The position numbers and the translations under genes are program-made. From Massospora cicadina (Eukaryota; Entomophthoromycota; Entomophthoromycetes; Entomophthorales; Entomophthoraceae), in the NCBI GenBank assembly GCA_022478985.1, contig JAKSZP010006616.1:203198-267197 (forward strand): 64,000 nt of DNA. Direction: 5' to 3'. The first letter of the stretch is position 1. Each line of letters opens with the position of its first letter. Positions 63,501-64,000 of the stretch are shown here, in pieces. A model generated the notes under the pieces. The model ran no database searches and was not told the DNA's origin. It was given only the letters and a program-made list of their open reading frames with translations.

Positions 63501-64000
63501 TGTTGGGATTTTCCCTGGGCTAGGTGAAAGCCTTGTTTAGGGGAAGGACTGATATCACCATTTGAGGGGTGTAAATCCCATACTGCTCATTAGATTTGAG
63601 AATAAGAGTTGAATCTACAAGTATATCAAATTTGGGGCTTGGTATAAATTACTCCAAATTTGAGGAAAAATTACATCCCCATTCCTTGATACATGTGACC
63701 TGGGATATCACTTGACCTGGTCACGAGGATGGCTTGATCCAAGTAAGGTTCAGGGTAATGGGCAATCCAGAAGACCTAAAGAGATCCTAATTGGATGGGG
63801 CCATGACGATCCTTGAGGCACATGTCCCCAAATACCCTATAAAAATCCTTGAATATTAGTTTAATAAAACACTTTCGTTCATAGAATTTATTTTCTGATA
63901 TTTTTATTAAGTTTAATTCATTCAAATGATCAGAGTCTTGTCCAATGTCACATCTGTAGCTGCCCCTGTCCTCTCAGCTGATGCTAGCCCCTTGCAGTCA
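63501..64000 (+). repeat. zeta 3' LTR, truncated by the window end
   Basis: Starts TGTTGGGATTTTCCC. It contains a TATA box (TATAAAAA, 63838-63845) and AATAAA (63863-63868) in the usual order with close spacing. At least 500 bp long; its right end is not in the window. It shares no clear similarity with the alpha LTR beyond the first six bases. Confidence 0.65.

Larger units (their letters stand above)
61034..64000 (+). mobile_element. RT-less LTR-type element zeta, 3' LTR runs off the window
   Basis: After the primer-binding site comes about 2.4 kb of broken coding sequence with no protease, RT or integrase motif, then a purine tract AAGGGGGCTC (63491-63500) and an LTR beginning TGTTGGGATTTTCCCTGGG at 63501. 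Gene content is a gag-like N-terminal region and a coiled-coil C-terminal region. The only candidate 5' LTR in place (60862-61033) does not resemble the 3' LTR, so the left end is uncertain. The layout is that of a large non-autonomous (LARD-like) retroelement. Confidence 0.6.

Noticed and set aside
1..64000. Bacterial or phage features (operons, ribosome-binding sites, terminators, insertion sequences)
   Set aside because: Gene content is exclusively eukaryotic retrotransposon. Apparent Shine-Dalgarno-like strings are chance.

Overview
This window is a eukaryotic, almost certainly fungal, transposon graveyard. I found no intact host gene, no rRNA or functional tRNA gene and no prokaryotic feature. 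Nearly every coding-looking stretch is a decayed retrotransposon: Ty3/gypsy-type LTR elements (gag, DTG protease, RT, RNase H, H2C2 integrase) and Tad1-like LINEs (CCHC ORF1, then an AP-endonuclease/RT/zinc-finger ORF2). The LINE type, element density and absence of host genes fit a large, repeat-bloated basidiomycete genome such as a rust fungus. That taxonomic guess is inference.

Layout. (1) 1-17059: an old plus-strand gypsy copy (alpha1) is interrupted in its integrase at 3861/15868 by a second, minus-strand member of the same family (alpha2, 3862-15867). Alpha2's gag is split by LINE-1 (9118-14392, 16-bp target-site duplication), and its 5' LTR carries a tRNA-derived SINE. (2) 17060-25000: a second SINE-like tRNA head, an unclassified repeat R holding a solo alpha LTR with a perfect GGTAT duplication, a poorly resolved stretch, then a minus-strand gypsy relic (delta). 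(3) About 24990-52520: one minus-strand gypsy element (gamma) broken by three insertions. LINE-2 sits between its RNase H and integrase and carries a 544-bp insert with a 19-bp duplication. LINE-3 sits in its protease region, has ORF1 only, and hosts an LTR pair with almost no internal region. A plus-strand beta element sits in its gag and is itself split by a full-length alpha4 element. (4) 52520-59041: another minus-strand gypsy relic (epsilon), a gamma-like LTR, the second R copy, and an AT-rich stretch with a 70-bp tandem repeat. (5) 59042-64000: a 5' LTR plus gag of alpha5, a 172-bp foldback unit abutting a primer-binding site, and an RT-less, coiled-coil-encoding LTR-type element whose 3' LTR runs off the window.

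The insertions give a relative chronology: gamma is older than beta, LINE-2 and LINE-3; beta is older than alpha4; alpha1 is older than alpha2, which is older than LINE-1 and the SINE. LTR divergence judged by eye agrees: alpha4 LTRs are very similar, alpha2 LTRs less so, beta LTRs strongly diverged. The points most worth a second look are the foldback unit beside a primer-binding site, the ORF1-only LINE, the near-empty LTR pair, the RT-less coiled-coil element, and one 18-base primer-binding site shared across families. All family names here (alpha, beta and so on) are local labels.
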